Origin: Peptococcus simiae
GTDB lineage: Bacteria; Bacillota; Peptococcia; Peptococcales; Peptococcaceae
Assembly (NCBI RefSeq): GCF_046097595.1
Contig: NZ_JBJUVG010000002.1
Coordinates: forward strand, 1 to 64,000
Direction: 5' to 3'
DNA: 64,000 nt
Notes under the pieces: generated by a model
The model's database searches: none
What the model was told of the DNA's origin: nothing
What the model saw: only the letters and a program-made list of their open reading frames with translations
Shown here: positions 51,976 to 60,902 of the stretch, piece after piece
Layout of the letters: every line of letters begins with the position of its first letter
Position numbering within the stretch: position 1 is the stretch's first letter
Translations under genes and position numbers: made by a program

Positions 51976-52458
51976 ATGCCGATTGAATTTGCATCATCTG
52001 AGTTGGGCCGCTACCTAACCGTCTTTATTACGGCTATGCTACCCGTTCTGGAGTTGAGGGCCGCCATTCCTCTGGGAGCCTCTTTAGGGATGCCGGCGAT
52101 CCCGGTGGTTATCACCAGTATCCTTGGGAATATGGTGCCCGTGCCCTTTATCCTTCTCCTCATGCGGCGTATCCTTAATTGGATGAAGGGGATTCCACGG
52201 CTGGCCAAACTGGCCGACCAACTGGAAACCCGGGCCCACTTAAAAAGTCAAACCGTCAAAAAATACCGCTGGCTTGGCCTCTGCATCCTGGTGGCCATTC
52301 CCTTGCCGGGGACCGGGGCCTGGACAGGGGCCCTGGTCGCGACGATTTTAAATATGCGGCTCCGGGATGCCATTCCGTCTATCTTTCTAGGGGTTTGTAT
52401 TGCCGCGGCCCTGGTCAGTTTGGCCACGGCAGGGGTCTTTTCCTTTATTGGCTTGTAG
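51976..52458 (+). CDS. Small multidrug export-type membrane protein (COG2426)
   Basis: This 160-residue protein has four or so hydrophobic helices and matches the Sm_multidrug_ex/COG2426 family: FITAMLPVLELRAAIPLGA, ILGNMVPVPFILLL, and VAIPLPGTGAWTGALVA. These are small membrane proteins of unproven export activity; the name is historical. GTAAGGAGGCGACC precedes the ATG. The unknown gene at 52516 follows after 57 bases. Confidence 0.85.
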   Translation: MPIEFASSELGRYLTVFITAMLPVLELRAAIPLGASLGMPAIPVVITSILGNMVPVPFILLLMRRILNWMKGIPRLAKLADQLETRAHLKSQTVKKYRWLGLCILVAIPLPGTGAWTGALVATILNMRLRDAIPSIFLGVCIAAALVSLATAGVFSFIGL

Positions 52459-52515
52459 TGCCTTGCCGGCAAATGGTCAAGTCGTCTTATATGAGCAGCG
52501 CTAAGGAGGTTGGCT

Positions 52516-52785
52516 ATGGATATTCCAAAAACGATTTTACAAGCGATGGTCTACGCCTTTATCGATGACCTGACTGAGGAAGACCGGCCAGAAGCCGGAT
52601 CCGGAGAAAAGTTAAAAGACCTTGTTGATCAGATGGCCCTGGAAAGCCAGGTCCAGACCCAGGCAGACTGGCTCGGGAACCGGCCCGCTCCACCGCCGGC
52701 TCCCACAGAAGAAATCCGGCTGGACCGGGATATATACCTCGATCAGGCTATCAGGGCCTTGGCTGACCAGGATGAAGAAAGCTGA
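52516..52785 (+). CDS. Hypothetical protein, acidic, 89 residues
   Basis: I do not recognise this product. It is acidic and soluble, with a hydrophobic N-terminal helix (ILQAMVYAFIDDL), a proline-rich stretch RPAPPPAPTEE near residue 55-65, and a final helical DQAIRALADQDEES. The binding site AAGGAGGT five bases before the ATG (52503-52510) is excellent, which favours a real gene. It follows the export-type gene and precedes the tRNA-Leu promoter. Confidence 0.6.
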   Translation: MDIPKTILQAMVYAFIDDLTEEDRPEAGSGEKLKDLVDQMALESQVQTQADWLGNRPAPPPAPTEEIRLDRDIYLDQAIRALADQDEES

Positions 52786-52895
52786 AGGGGGGAGAGCGGG
52801 GGATAGCTTAATAAAGGCCTCAAAATCAGGCTGAATTAGAGCTGGCCCCGGCAAAAAACAGCTAATGGCTTCTATACGAAAAAACGACAAATCCC

Positions 52896-52924
52896 TTGAC
52901 ACCATTTGCCTCATGTAGTATTAT
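52896..52924 (+). promoter_or_regulatory. Promoter of tRNA-Leu/tRNA-Gly pair
   Basis: Perfect TTGACA (52896-52901), 17 bases, TATTAT (52919-52924). A GGCCAC/GTGGCC-type hairpin lies in the short leader. Confidence 0.85.
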
Positions 52925-52968
52925 AAAGTCCGTCAACGGCCACGATTGTGGTGTGGCCCTTGAAGATT

Positions 52969-53050
52969 GCGGGTGTGGCGGAATTGGCAGACGCACCAGA
53001 CTTAGGATCTGGCGTTTCACGACGTGGGGGTTCAAGTCCCTTCACCCGCA
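52969..53050 (+). tRNA. tRNA-Leu (anticodon UAG)
   Basis: Acceptor GCGGGTG/CACCCGC, anticodon stem CCAGA/TCTGG around CTTAGGA (TAG), long variable arm, T arm GGGGG TTCAAGT CCCTT. No 3' CCA. Confidence 0.95.
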
Positions 53051-53053
53051 CAT

Positions 53054-53125
53054 GCGGAAATGGCTCAGTGGTAGAGCATCGCCTTGCCAAGGCGAGGGTC
53101 GCGAGTTCGAATCTCGTTTTCCGCT
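53054..53125 (+). tRNA. tRNA-Gly (anticodon GCC)
   Basis: Acceptor GCGGAAA/TTTCCGC, anticodon stem TCGCC/GGCGA around TTGCCAA (GCC), T arm GCGAG TTCGAAT CTCGT. No 3' CCA. Confidence 0.96.
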
Positions 53126-53130
53126 TAATT

Positions 53131-53159
53131 AACTGCGACCAATGGTTGCAGTTTTTTTT
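53131..53159 (+). terminator. Terminator after tRNA-Gly
   Basis: Stem AACTGCGAC/GTTGCAGTT (53131-53139; 53145-53153, one wobble), then eight T's. Confidence 0.9.
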
Positions 53160-53213
53160 ATAACCAACCATGATGTCGCAAGTATGCAGCTGGAACTGTT
53201 TAGGAGGAAAGTT

Positions 53214-54509
53214 ATGAAATTAGAAGTTAAAGATCTTGATAAAGTTCGCAAAGAACTCACCATTGAAGTAGACCAGGATGTCTTTGATAAAGCGGTACAA
53301 GATGCCTATAAAGAACAAAAGAACAAAATTGCCATCCCTGGTTTCCGCAAGGGTAAGGCGCCTAAGGCTTTAATCGAACAACACTATGGTAAGGATTTCT
53401 TCTATTATGATGCTGCTGAAAAAGTTGTTTATCCGGCTTACTTAGAAGCCATTAAAGACAACGATGCCATCAAACCCATTGGTGAACCGAGCTTTGATGT
53501 TGAACAGCTTGAACTGGATAAACCCTTTATCTTTAAGGTCGTTGTCGATACCAAGCAAGAAGTTGCCTTAGGGGACTATAAGGGCATTGCCTTAGAAAAG
53601 CTGGATACCGAAGTCAGCGACGAAATGGTCGAAGCTGAACTAAAACGCGCTCAAGACCGGACCGCCCTCCTGGAAGATGCGCCGGAAGGGGCCAGTGTTG
53701 AACAAGGCGACAGCGTTACCCTGGATTTTGAAGGGAAGAAAGACGGCGTAGCCTTTGAAGGCGGCACCGCCGAAAACTATGACCTGGTCATCGGCTCCAA
53801 CAGCTTTATCCCGGGCTTTGAAGATGGGATGGTAGGCATGAAAGTTGGGGAAACGAAAGACATCCCCCTGACCTTCCCGGAAGAATACCATGCTGAAGAC
53901 TTAGCCGGCCAGGAAGTGGTCTTTACCGTAACCGTTAAAGACATCAAACGGAAGGTCCTGGCCGACCTGGATGATGAATTCGCTAAAGACGTCAGCGAAT
54001 TTGATACCTTGGATGAATATAAGGAAGACATCCGCAAAGAACTGACCAAGCAAGTGGAAGAATCCACTCAAAACCAATATAAAAATAAGATCACCGAAAA
54101 GGTCGTTGAAGACTCCGACGTCGTTGCTCCCCAATCCTTGGTGGAAAAAGAAACTGACAACTACATCAATGAAATGGCCTACAGCATGCGCAACCAGGGG
54201 ATTGAATTAGAACAATACCTGCAATTGACCGGTGGCGACATGGAAGGCTTACGCGGTGAATTCAAAAAACGGGCTGAAGAATCTGTTAAGGCAACCATTG
54301 TCCTGGAAGCCATTGCAGAAGCGGAAAACATCACCGTTGATGAAGAAGAAGTCGAAGCGGAATTTGACCGTTTGGCAGACATGTATCAAATGAAAAAAGA
54401 AGATATCAAACGGGCCTTCATCATGCAGGGCCAAGGGGACAGCATCTCCCGGAATATGGTTTTAGAAAAAACCATTGATTTCCTTTTAGACAATGCAAAA
54501 ATCGGGTAA
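53214..54509 (+). CDS. tig: Trigger factor
   Basis: Trigger factor binds nascent chains at the ribosomal exit and has peptidyl-prolyl isomerase activity. The 431-residue protein has the ribosome-binding signature PGFRKGKAPK (about residue 44), an FKBP-like domain (about 150-245: DSVTLDFEGKKDGVAFEGG, LVIGSNSFIPGFEDGMVG), and a helical C-terminal substrate-binding part. Length is normal. AGGAGGA precedes the ATG at 53214; a longer frame from 53142 overlaps the terminator and is rejected. clpP follows after 46 bases, the usual order. Confidence 0.97.
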   Translation: MKLEVKDLDKVRKELTIEVDQDVFDKAVQDAYKEQKNKIAIPGFRKGKAPKALIEQHYGKDFFYYDAAEKVVYPAYLEAIKDNDAIKPIGEPSFDVEQLELDKPFIFKVVVDTKQEVALGDYKGIALEKLDTEVSDEMVEAELKRAQDRTALLEDAPEGASVEQGDSVTLDFEGKKDGVAFEGGTAENYDLVIGSNSFIPGFEDGMVGMKVGETKDIPLTFPEEYHAEDLAGQEVVFTVTVKDIKRKVLADLDDEFAKDVSEFDTLDEYKEDIRKELTKQVEESTQNQYKNKITEKVVEDSDVVAPQSLVEKETDNYINEMAYSMRNQGIELEQYLQLTGGDMEGLRGEFKKRAEESVKATIVLEAIAEAENITVDEEEVEAEFDRLADMYQMKKEDIKRAFIMQGQGDSISRNMVLEKTIDFLLDNAKIG

Positions 54510-54555
54510 TTAGTTGTAGATAGCCTGTTTTGTTTAACAAAGGAGGAAATACAAC

Positions 54556-55143
54556 ATGAGTGTTTTAGTACCCTATGTCATCGAACAGACTGGTCAAGGT
54601 GAACGGTCTTATGATATCTACTCTCGCCTTTTAAAAGATAGAATTATTTTCCTTGGCGGCGAAGTCAATGATGCTTCCGCCAATGCTATAGTTGCTCAGC
54701 TGCTCTTCTTAGAAGCAGATGACCCGGAAAAAGATATCTATCTCTACATTAATAGCCCGGGCGGTTCTGTCACCGCCGGTATGGCTATTTTCGACACCAT
54801 GCGCTATATTAAGCCTGATGTCCAGACCATCTGCATCGGCATGGCAGCCAGTATGGGGGCCTTTTTACTTGCTGCCGGCAAGAAGGGGAAACGGTTCGCC
54901 CTACCCAATAGTGAAATCATGATTCACCAGCCGTCCGGTGGGGCCTCTGGTCAGGCCTCGGATATTAAAATTCATGCTGAGCAAATTTTGCGGATTCGCC
55001 AAAAGCTCAATGAAAACTTAGCTGAGATGACCGGCCAACCACTGGAAAAGGTGGAAATCGATACAGAACGCGATAACTTTATGAGCGCTGACAGCGCCTT
55101 GGCATACGGGTTAATTGATAAGGTCATTGAAAACCACGACTAA
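54556..55143 (+). CDS. clpP: ATP-dependent Clp protease proteolytic subunit
   Basis: ClpP is the serine-protease barrel of ClpXP. The 195-residue protein has the triad Ser99 (GMAASMGAF), His124 (MIHQPSGG) and Asp173 (DTERDNF). Length is as expected. AAAGGAGGAAA lies before the ATG. It stands between trigger factor and clpX, the common Clostridia order (in Bacillus clpP is elsewhere). Confidence 0.98.
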   Translation: MSVLVPYVIEQTGQGERSYDIYSRLLKDRIIFLGGEVNDASANAIVAQLLFLEADDPEKDIYLYINSPGGSVTAGMAIFDTMRYIKPDVQTICIGMAASMGAFLLAAGKKGKRFALPNSEIMIHQPSGGASGQASDIKIHAEQILRIRQKLNENLAEMTGQPLEKVEIDTERDNFMSADSALAYGLIDKVIENHD

Positions 55144-55165
55144 AAACCTTTAGGGGGATCGTTTT

Positions 55166-56416
55166 TTGAGTAATAATAATATCGGCCAGGAAGAACTCCA
55201 TTGTTCTTTTTGTGGCAAACCGCAAGATGCGGTCAAAAAATTAATAGCGGGCCCCGGGGTATTTATCTGTAATGAGTGTGTTGACCTTTGCAATGATATT
55301 CTCAGCAATGAACACCAGGAAGACCTGGAAACCCTTGGTTTAATCGAAGCCTTAAAGCCCAGTGAAATCAAGGCCGTTTTAGATGAGTATGTCATTGGCC
55401 AAGATGAGGCGAAGAAGGCCTTGTCTGTGGCGGTTTATAACCATTACAAGCGCATTAACCATGAGCTTGACCCTGAAGACGATGTAGAGCTCCAAAAAAC
55501 CAACATTTGCCTGATTGGGCCAACCGGGAGCGGTAAAACCCTCCTGGCCCAAACCCTGGCCCGAATCTTAAAGGTGCCCTTTGCCATTGCAGATGCCACC
55601 TCTTTGACGGAGGCCGGCTATGTTGGGGAAGACGTGGAGAATATCCTGCTTAAAATTCTCCAGGCTGCTGACTTTGACTTGGAAGCGGCCGGTCGCGGGA
55701 TTATTTACATCGATGAAATTGATAAAATCGCTCGGAAAGGGGAAAATGTCTCCATCACCAGAGATGTCTCCGGTGAAGGGGTCCAGCAAGCCCTGTTGAA
55801 GATTATCGAAGGAACAGTAGCCAATATTCCACCCCAGGGCGGACGGAAGCACCCCCACCAGGAGTTCATCCAGTTGGATACCAGCAATATCCTCTTTATC
55901 TTAGGGGGCGCCTTTGACGGCCTCGACAAAATCATTGAACGACGGGTTGGCCACAAGGCCCTGGGCTTTAATACCGACAAGTCGGAAGAAGACCGCACTG
56001 TGCATAAGGACCAGGTTTTACACCAGGTCCAACCGGAAGATATGCTGAAATACGGGCTTATTCCCGAATTTATCGGGCGGGTGCCCTACCTAGTATCCTT
56101 GGATAATTTAGACAAGGGCGCGCTCAAGCAGATTCTGACTGAGCCTAAAAATGCTTTAATCAAGCAATATAAAAAGCTCCTGGCTTTAGACGATGTGGAG
56201 CTGGAATTTACTGATGATGCCCTGGATGCTATTGCAGAAGATGCCCTAGCACGTAAAACAGGTGCACGTGGCTTACGGGCTATCCTGGAGAATGTCATGA
56301 TGGATGTCATGTACGAGGTCCCCAGCCGGGAAGATGTCGAACGCATCGTGATTGATGCCGATGTCATCCGGGGGAAAAAGGATACCCAAGTCATTTTAAC
56401 TTCAGCCGAGAACTAA
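55166..56416 (+). CDS. clpX: ATP-dependent Clp protease ATP-binding subunit ClpX
   Basis: ClpX is the AAA+ unfoldase feeding ClpP. The 416-residue protein has an N-terminal zinc-binding domain (Cys13, Cys16, Cys35, Cys38), Walker A GPTGSGKTLL, IIYIDEIDKIARK, and sensor-2 region RGLRAILE. The start is a TTG at 55166 behind AGGGGGA, the family N-terminus. A terminator lies 4 bases after its stop, in front of lon. Confidence 0.97.
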   Translation: MSNNNIGQEELHCSFCGKPQDAVKKLIAGPGVFICNECVDLCNDILSNEHQEDLETLGLIEALKPSEIKAVLDEYVIGQDEAKKALSVAVYNHYKRINHELDPEDDVELQKTNICLIGPTGSGKTLLAQTLARILKVPFAIADATSLTEAGYVGEDVENILLKILQAADFDLEAAGRGIIYIDEIDKIARKGENVSITRDVSGEGVQQALLKIIEGTVANIPPQGGRKHPHQEFIQLDTSNILFILGGAFDGLDKIIERRVGHKALGFNTDKSEEDRTVHKDQVLHQVQPEDMLKYGLIPEFIGRVPYLVSLDNLDKGALKQILTEPKNALIKQYKKLLALDDVELEFTDDALDAIAEDALARKTGARGLRAILENVMMDVMYEVPSREDVERIVIDADVIRGKKDTQVILTSAEN

Positions 56417-56420
56417 TCTC

Positions 56421-56455
56421 ATGCCTTGCAAGCGACTCCTTGCAAGGCATTTTTT
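56421..56455 (+). terminator. Terminator between clpX and lon
   Basis: A perfect 12-bp stem (56421-56432; 56439-56450), 6-base loop, then T's. It suggests that lon is at least partly transcribed on its own, though no promoter is clear. Confidence 0.88.
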
Positions 56456-56470
56456 AAAGGAAGTGATACC

Positions 56471-58834
56471 TTGAACAAGTCACCGAACGAATACCATGAC
56501 GCTTCTCGCCCAAAGGATCCGGTCCGGATTTCCGGTGCCCTTCCGCTGAGACAGGTGGTCTTATTTCCGGGCTCAGACATGACCCTGGACATTGGACGGA
56601 TGATGTCTAAAAAGGTCATTCAAGAGGCAGGGGTTGGGGGCCGGGTGGTTCTTTTGACCCAGCGGGAGTTGGAAACAGAGAAACCAACCTATGATGATCT
56701 CTACCCGGTGGGGACCCTGGCAGAAATTAAAGAAATCGTACCGGCCGGGGCCATTTCCGGTATGCGGATTGTGGTTGAAGTCATCGAGCGGGTTGAACTG
56801 GTCCAATTAAACCAGGAGGACCCCCACCTGGAGGCCCTCTGGAAGCCCTTCTATACAGAGCTGCCTGACAATGCCCTGGCGGATAATACCCTCGAGGCCT
56901 ATGCCCGTCGGCTCAATGAAGAAGTCCTTAAATTCACCCAGCTATCCGGAGCCGTAAACCAGGACCAGCTCAATCATTATGGCGACTTAGTCGGCTATGA
57001 AGCGCAGGTAGACTACCTGGCCTCCATTCTCTTTTCCGACCTGGAAGACCGGTATGCCATCTTAGCCGAGCCCAAGCTGGAAGCCCGCTTGGCCATCATC
57101 GTCCGTCACCTGGTGAAGGAAAATGAACTCATTGCCCTGGAAGCGGACATTAATAATAAGCTCAAAAAAGCCCTGGACAAGTCTCAAAAGGACTACTATT
57201 TACGGGAAAAGATCAAGGTCATTAATGAAGAACTAGGTGAAAGCGCCGATAAGGAAGCAGACATCACGGCTTACCGGACGGCCATTGCGGACCTCAAGGC
57301 CGATGAGGATATCAAGACCAAGCTAAACCGCGAATTAGACCGCTTAGCCCGCCTGTCCACCATGACTCCTGACTATGGCAACCTGGTCAACTACCTTGAA
57401 TTCGTTCTAGACCTGCCCTGGGGAACCTATAGTGAGGAAAACCATGATATCCGCCAGGCTGAGGCGGTGCTGGATGAAGACCACTATGGACTGGAAAAGG
57501 TCAAGGACCGGATTTTAGAATTCCTGGCCGTTCGGACCCTGCATGGCGAAAGCAAGGGGTCCATCATCTGCCTGGTGGGGCCGCCCGGGGTCGGGAAGAC
57601 CTCCCTGGCCAAGTCCATTGCCCGGACCACCGGCCGAGAATATGTTCGCCTGGCCCTCGGTGGGGTCCAGGATGAGGCTGAAATCCGCGGTCACCGGCGG
57701 ACCTATGTCGGTGCCCTCCCCGGCCGTCTTATGGCCGGGATGCAGGATGCCGGTTCTGCCAACCCGGTCTTCCTGTTAGATGAAATCGATAAGCTAAACA
57801 GGGACTTCCGGGGGGACCCGGCTTCAGCCTTACTGGAAGCCTTAGACCCTGCCCAGAACAATACCTTTAAGGACCATTACCTGGACCTGCCCTTTGACCT
57901 GTCCCGGGTCCTCTTTATTACCACCGCCAACACCACCCAAACCATCCCCGGCCCATTGCGAGACCGGATGGAAATCATCGAGATGCCCAGCTATACCGAA
58001 GAAGAGAAGATGGAAATCGGCAAGCGCTACCTGGTTAAGCGGCAGATTACCGACCAAGGCTTGAGCAAAGACCAGGTCAGTTTTTCTGACGGGGCCCTGC
58101 TCCGGATGATCCGGGAATACACCGCAGAAGCCGGTGTCCGGGAGCTGGAGCGGAAGATTGGGAGCGTCTGCCGGAAGGTGGCCCGTCAGGTGGTCAGTGG
58201 AGAAACAGAGGGAATCGTTCGCATCCAGAAACGGAACCTGGAATCCTACCTCGGCAAGCCCCTGGTTAAGCACCTCATCACCGATGAACAAGATGATGTG
58301 GGTGTAGCTGTCGGCATGGCTTGGACTAGCCTAGGCGGAGAAATTCTCCAAATCGAATGCCAGACCATGCCTGGCAAGGGGCACGTAAAATTCACCGGTC
58401 GGATGGGGGAAACCATGCAGGAAAGCGCCTACCTGGCCCTGGCAGTGGTTCGGAGCCTGCAGGAAAAGATGAACCTGCCGGCCGGCTTCCACGTGGATAG
58501 AGACCTCCACCTTCACATTCCCCAAGGGGCGGTGCCTAAAGATGGCCCCTCTGCAGGGATAACCATGACAACAGCCATGGTCTCAGCCTTGAGTGGCCGG
58601 AAAATCAGGAAAGATGTGGCCATGACCGGGGAAATCACCCTCCGGGGCAAGGTCCTGGCTGTTGGCGGCATCCGGGACAAGGTCATTGCTGCCCACCGGA
58701 GCGGTTGCCGGACCATTTGCCTGCCCAAGGACAATAAGGACGATATCGATGATATCCCGGCATCCGTACGGAAGGACCTGACCTTCCACTTGTGCGAAAC
58801 CATTGACGATGTCTTTCGTCAAGCCCTCGTTTAG
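56471..58834 (+). CDS. lon: Lon protease (LonA type)
   Basis: Lon degrades damaged and regulatory proteins. The 787-residue protein has the N-terminal LON substrate domain (LPLRQVVLFPG), Walker A VGPPGVGKTSLAKSIA, LDEIDKLNRDFRGD, and the Ser-Lys protease dyad: Ser694 in PKDGPSAGI and Lys737 in IRDKVIAAH. I take the TTG at 56471, after AAAGGAAG, as start; a longer frame reaches back across the terminator to 56426 and is rejected. ysxC follows after eight bases. The lonB gene of spore formers is absent between clpX and lon. Confidence 0.97.
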   Translation: MNKSPNEYHDASRPKDPVRISGALPLRQVVLFPGSDMTLDIGRMMSKKVIQEAGVGGRVVLLTQRELETEKPTYDDLYPVGTLAEIKEIVPAGAISGMRIVVEVIERVELVQLNQEDPHLEALWKPFYTELPDNALADNTLEAYARRLNEEVLKFTQLSGAVNQDQLNHYGDLVGYEAQVDYLASILFSDLEDRYAILAEPKLEARLAIIVRHLVKENELIALEADINNKLKKALDKSQKDYYLREKIKVINEELGESADKEADITAYRTAIADLKADEDIKTKLNRELDRLARLSTMTPDYGNLVNYLEFVLDLPWGTYSEENHDIRQAEAVLDEDHYGLEKVKDRILEFLAVRTLHGESKGSIICLVGPPGVGKTSLAKSIARTTGREYVRLALGGVQDEAEIRGHRRTYVGALPGRLMAGMQDAGSANPVFLLDEIDKLNRDFRGDPASALLEALDPAQNNTFKDHYLDLPFDLSRVLFITTANTTQTIPGPLRDRMEIIEMPSYTEEEKMEIGKRYLVKRQITDQGLSKDQVSFSDGALLRMIREYTAEAGVRELERKIGSVCRKVARQVVSGETEGIVRIQKRNLESYLGKPLVKHLITDEQDDVGVAVGMAWTSLGGEILQIECQTMPGKGHVKFTGRMGETMQESAYLALAVVRSLQEKMNLPAGFHVDRDLHLHIPQGAVPKDGPSAGITMTTAMVSALSGRKIRKDVAMTGEITLRGKVLAVGGIRDKVIAAHRSGCRTICLPKDNKDDIDDIPASVRKDLTFHLCETIDDVFRQALV

Positions 58835-58842
58835 GAGGAAGT

Positions 58843-59454
58843 ATGCAGATTAAAAAAGCCAGCTTTTTACGCGGCGCTGTGGGACCAAGCCAGTATCCGG
58901 ATGACGGCTTTCCGGAAATCGCCCTGGTAGGCCGGTCCAATGTTGGGAAGTCCTCTCTAATCAACCGGCTCATCAACCGGAAAAACCTGGCCCGGACCAG
59001 TGCCCAGCCGGGTAAGACCCAGCAGTTGAACTACTATGCCATCCAGTCGGACATTGCCCCCTTTTACCTGGTGGACTGTCCGGGCTATGGCTATGCCCGG
59101 GTGAGCCGAACAGAAAAGGAAAAGTGGCAGGCCTTTATTGAAAAGTACCTGGCTAACCGGGTCCCCCTGGTCCTGGTCCTCCAGGTAATCGACATCCGCC
59201 ATGAGCCCTCTAAGGATGACATCGCCATGTTTAACTGGCTGATGGACCAGGACCTGCCGGTGGCTGTGGTGGCAACCAAGGCCGATAAGGTCCCAAAGGG
59301 GAAATGGCAGGCCCATACCAGTAAGATTATGCGGGCTCTGGATAGCCCCAAAAAGCCCCTGATCTTTTCCGCTGAATCAGGTATTGGCCTCGACCAGCTC
59401 AAGGATTTAATTGAAGAACTGGTAGAGCCGGAAGAAGTAGAAGACATAGAATAA
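58843..59454 (+). CDS. ysxC: Ribosome biogenesis GTPase YsxC/EngB
   Basis: This 203-residue P-loop GTPase assists 50S assembly. It shows G1 LVGRSNVGKSSLIN, G2/G3 with PGKTQQLNYY and DCPGYGYARVS, and G4 ATKADKV. Length matches. AGGAGGA precedes the ATG, and it follows lon, the classical arrangement tig-clpX-lon-ysxC. Confidence 0.97.
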   Translation: MQIKKASFLRGAVGPSQYPDDGFPEIALVGRSNVGKSSLINRLINRKNLARTSAQPGKTQQLNYYAIQSDIAPFYLVDCPGYGYARVSRTEKEKWQAFIEKYLANRVPLVLVLQVIDIRHEPSKDDIAMFNWLMDQDLPVAVVATKADKVPKGKWQAHTSKIMRALDSPKKPLIFSAESGIGLDQLKDLIEELVEPEEVEDIE

Positions 59455-59460
59455 ACAGAT

Positions 59461-59498
59461 AGAGCCCCCTGTGCCAGCTACACTGGTGGGGCTCTTTT
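59461..59498 (+). terminator. Terminator after ysxC
   Basis: AGAGCCCC (59461-59468) pairs with GGGGCTCT (59488-59495); T's follow. The loop is 19 bases. Confidence 0.75.
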
Positions 59499-59501
59499 CT
59501 C

Positions 59502-59529
59502 TTGAAATTCTCGGGATCAATGATACACT
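59502..59529 (+). promoter_or_regulatory. Promoter of trkA-trkH
   Basis: TTGAAA (59502-59507), 16 bases, TACACT (59524-59529), 24 bases before the ATG. Confidence 0.55.
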
Positions 59530-59553
59530 GTTAAAAGATAGGAGGTGCAAACC

Positions 59554-60891
59554 ATGCAAGCAATCATCATCGGTGCCGGGAAGGTTGGTTTCAGCTTGGC
59601 TGAGATGCTTTCTGACCAGGAACATGATGTTATCGTTGTTGAACGAGACCCGGACCGGGCTGATACCGTTAATGATAACTTGGATGTCCAGGTTCTGGTT
59701 GGCAATGGCGCCAGCCCCCGCTTTCAGCAAAACTTAAACTTAAAGGAAGCTAACCTGCTGGTTGCCGTGACCGACAGCGATGAAGTCAATATGTTGGCTT
59801 GTATGTTTGCGAAGCAGCGCGGAGCTGACTGTACAGTGGCCCGGGTGCGGAATGTTGAATACGCCCAGGATGCCTTGCTGAAAGCCAACAAATCCCTGGG
59901 CATTGATTTTTTCATCAACCCGGAACAGGTTACAGCCAACGCCATTACCAACTATGTCCAGGTGCCGGAGGCCTTAAACGTTAACTTTTTTGACGCCAGG
60001 CAGGTCATGCTCCTGGAAATTGAAGTGCCGGAGAAGGCCTCTATTGTCAATGTGATGCTCAAAAATCTCACTGGGGCCAACCGCTTTTTGATTACCTCGA
60101 TCCTGCGGGATGGAGACCTGATCATCCCAAATGGGGATGATATCATTTTAGCCGGCGACCGGCTTACCCTGATTTCCCGGACAGAGGACATGGAAGCGGT
60201 AGAAAAGTCTATGGGGATTAACCGGCGCCCGGTGGAACAGGTCATGATTCTCGGTGGTGGCCGGACCGGTTACTACCTGGCCAAAAACCTGGAACCGACC
60301 AATATCCGGGTTACCATCATTGAAAAGAATTATGCCCGCTGTGAGCGCCTGTCCGCCCTTTTGGATACGACCATCATCCTCCATGGGGACGCCAGTGACA
60401 TTGACATCTTGCAGGAAGAGGGCATTGATGAAGTAGACATCCTCGTCAGTACCACAGAAGACGACAAGCTGAATGTCTTGACCTGTCTGATGGGGTCGCG
60501 GCTGGGAGCCAAAAAGACCATCGCCCAGATTAGACGGAGCGACTACCTGCCCCTGATTCAATCGGTCGGGATAGATGTATCGGTCAGCCCCAGGTTACTC
60601 ACCAGTGAGGCCATTATGCGCTTCATTCAAAAGGGGACCCTGATTTCCATGGCCGAAGTCAATACCGGCTTTGCCCAGATTATCGAGCTCATTATTGACC
60701 GCGAAAACCACCCCCTGGCCAACCAGGCCATTAAGGATATCAAATTCCCCAAGGGGGTCATTGTGGTCTCTATTTTACGGGACGGGCAGGTCATTATCCC
60801 CACAGGGAATGATGTGCTCTTATTTGAGGATAATTTAAATATATTTGTAGCGAAAGCATCTATGAAGAAGTTAAAGCGCTTGTTTAGATAA
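59554..60891 (+). CDS. trkA: Potassium uptake regulatory subunit TrkA
   Basis: TrkA is a cytoplasmic nucleotide-binding regulator of the TrkH potassium channel. The 445-residue protein has two tandem RCK units: MQAIIIGAGKVGFSLAEML (first Rossmann) and VMILGGGRTGYYLAKNL (second), each followed by a TrkA_C domain (about residues 140-215 and 360-440). RCK_C domains of some Firmicutes bind c-di-AMP, an attractive link to CdaA in this window but untested here. GGAGG precedes ATG 59554; a GTG nine bases earlier is rejected. trkH follows after 11 bases. Confidence 0.95.
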   Translation: MQAIIIGAGKVGFSLAEMLSDQEHDVIVVERDPDRADTVNDNLDVQVLVGNGASPRFQQNLNLKEANLLVAVTDSDEVNMLACMFAKQRGADCTVARVRNVEYAQDALLKANKSLGIDFFINPEQVTANAITNYVQVPEALNVNFFDARQVMLLEIEVPEKASIVNVMLKNLTGANRFLITSILRDGDLIIPNGDDIILAGDRLTLISRTEDMEAVEKSMGINRRPVEQVMILGGGRTGYYLAKNLEPTNIRVTIIEKNYARCERLSALLDTTIILHGDASDIDILQEEGIDEVDILVSTTEDDKLNVLTCLMGSRLGAKKTIAQIRRSDYLPLIQSVGIDVSVSPRLLTSEAIMRFIQKGTLISMAEVNTGFAQIIELIIDRENHPLANQAIKDIKFPKGVIVVSILRDGQVIIPTGNDVLLFEDNLNIFVAKASMKKLKRLFR

Positions 60892-60902
60892 TAGAGGAAG
60901 AG

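Noticed and set aside
53142..53213. Extended start of trigger factor
   Set aside because: The extra N-terminus overlaps the tRNA-Gly terminator; the AGGAGGA site precedes 53214.
56426..56470. Upstream extension of lon to 56426
   Set aside because: It crosses the perfect terminator hairpin and lacks a ribosome binding site; the TTG at 56471 fits the family N-terminus.
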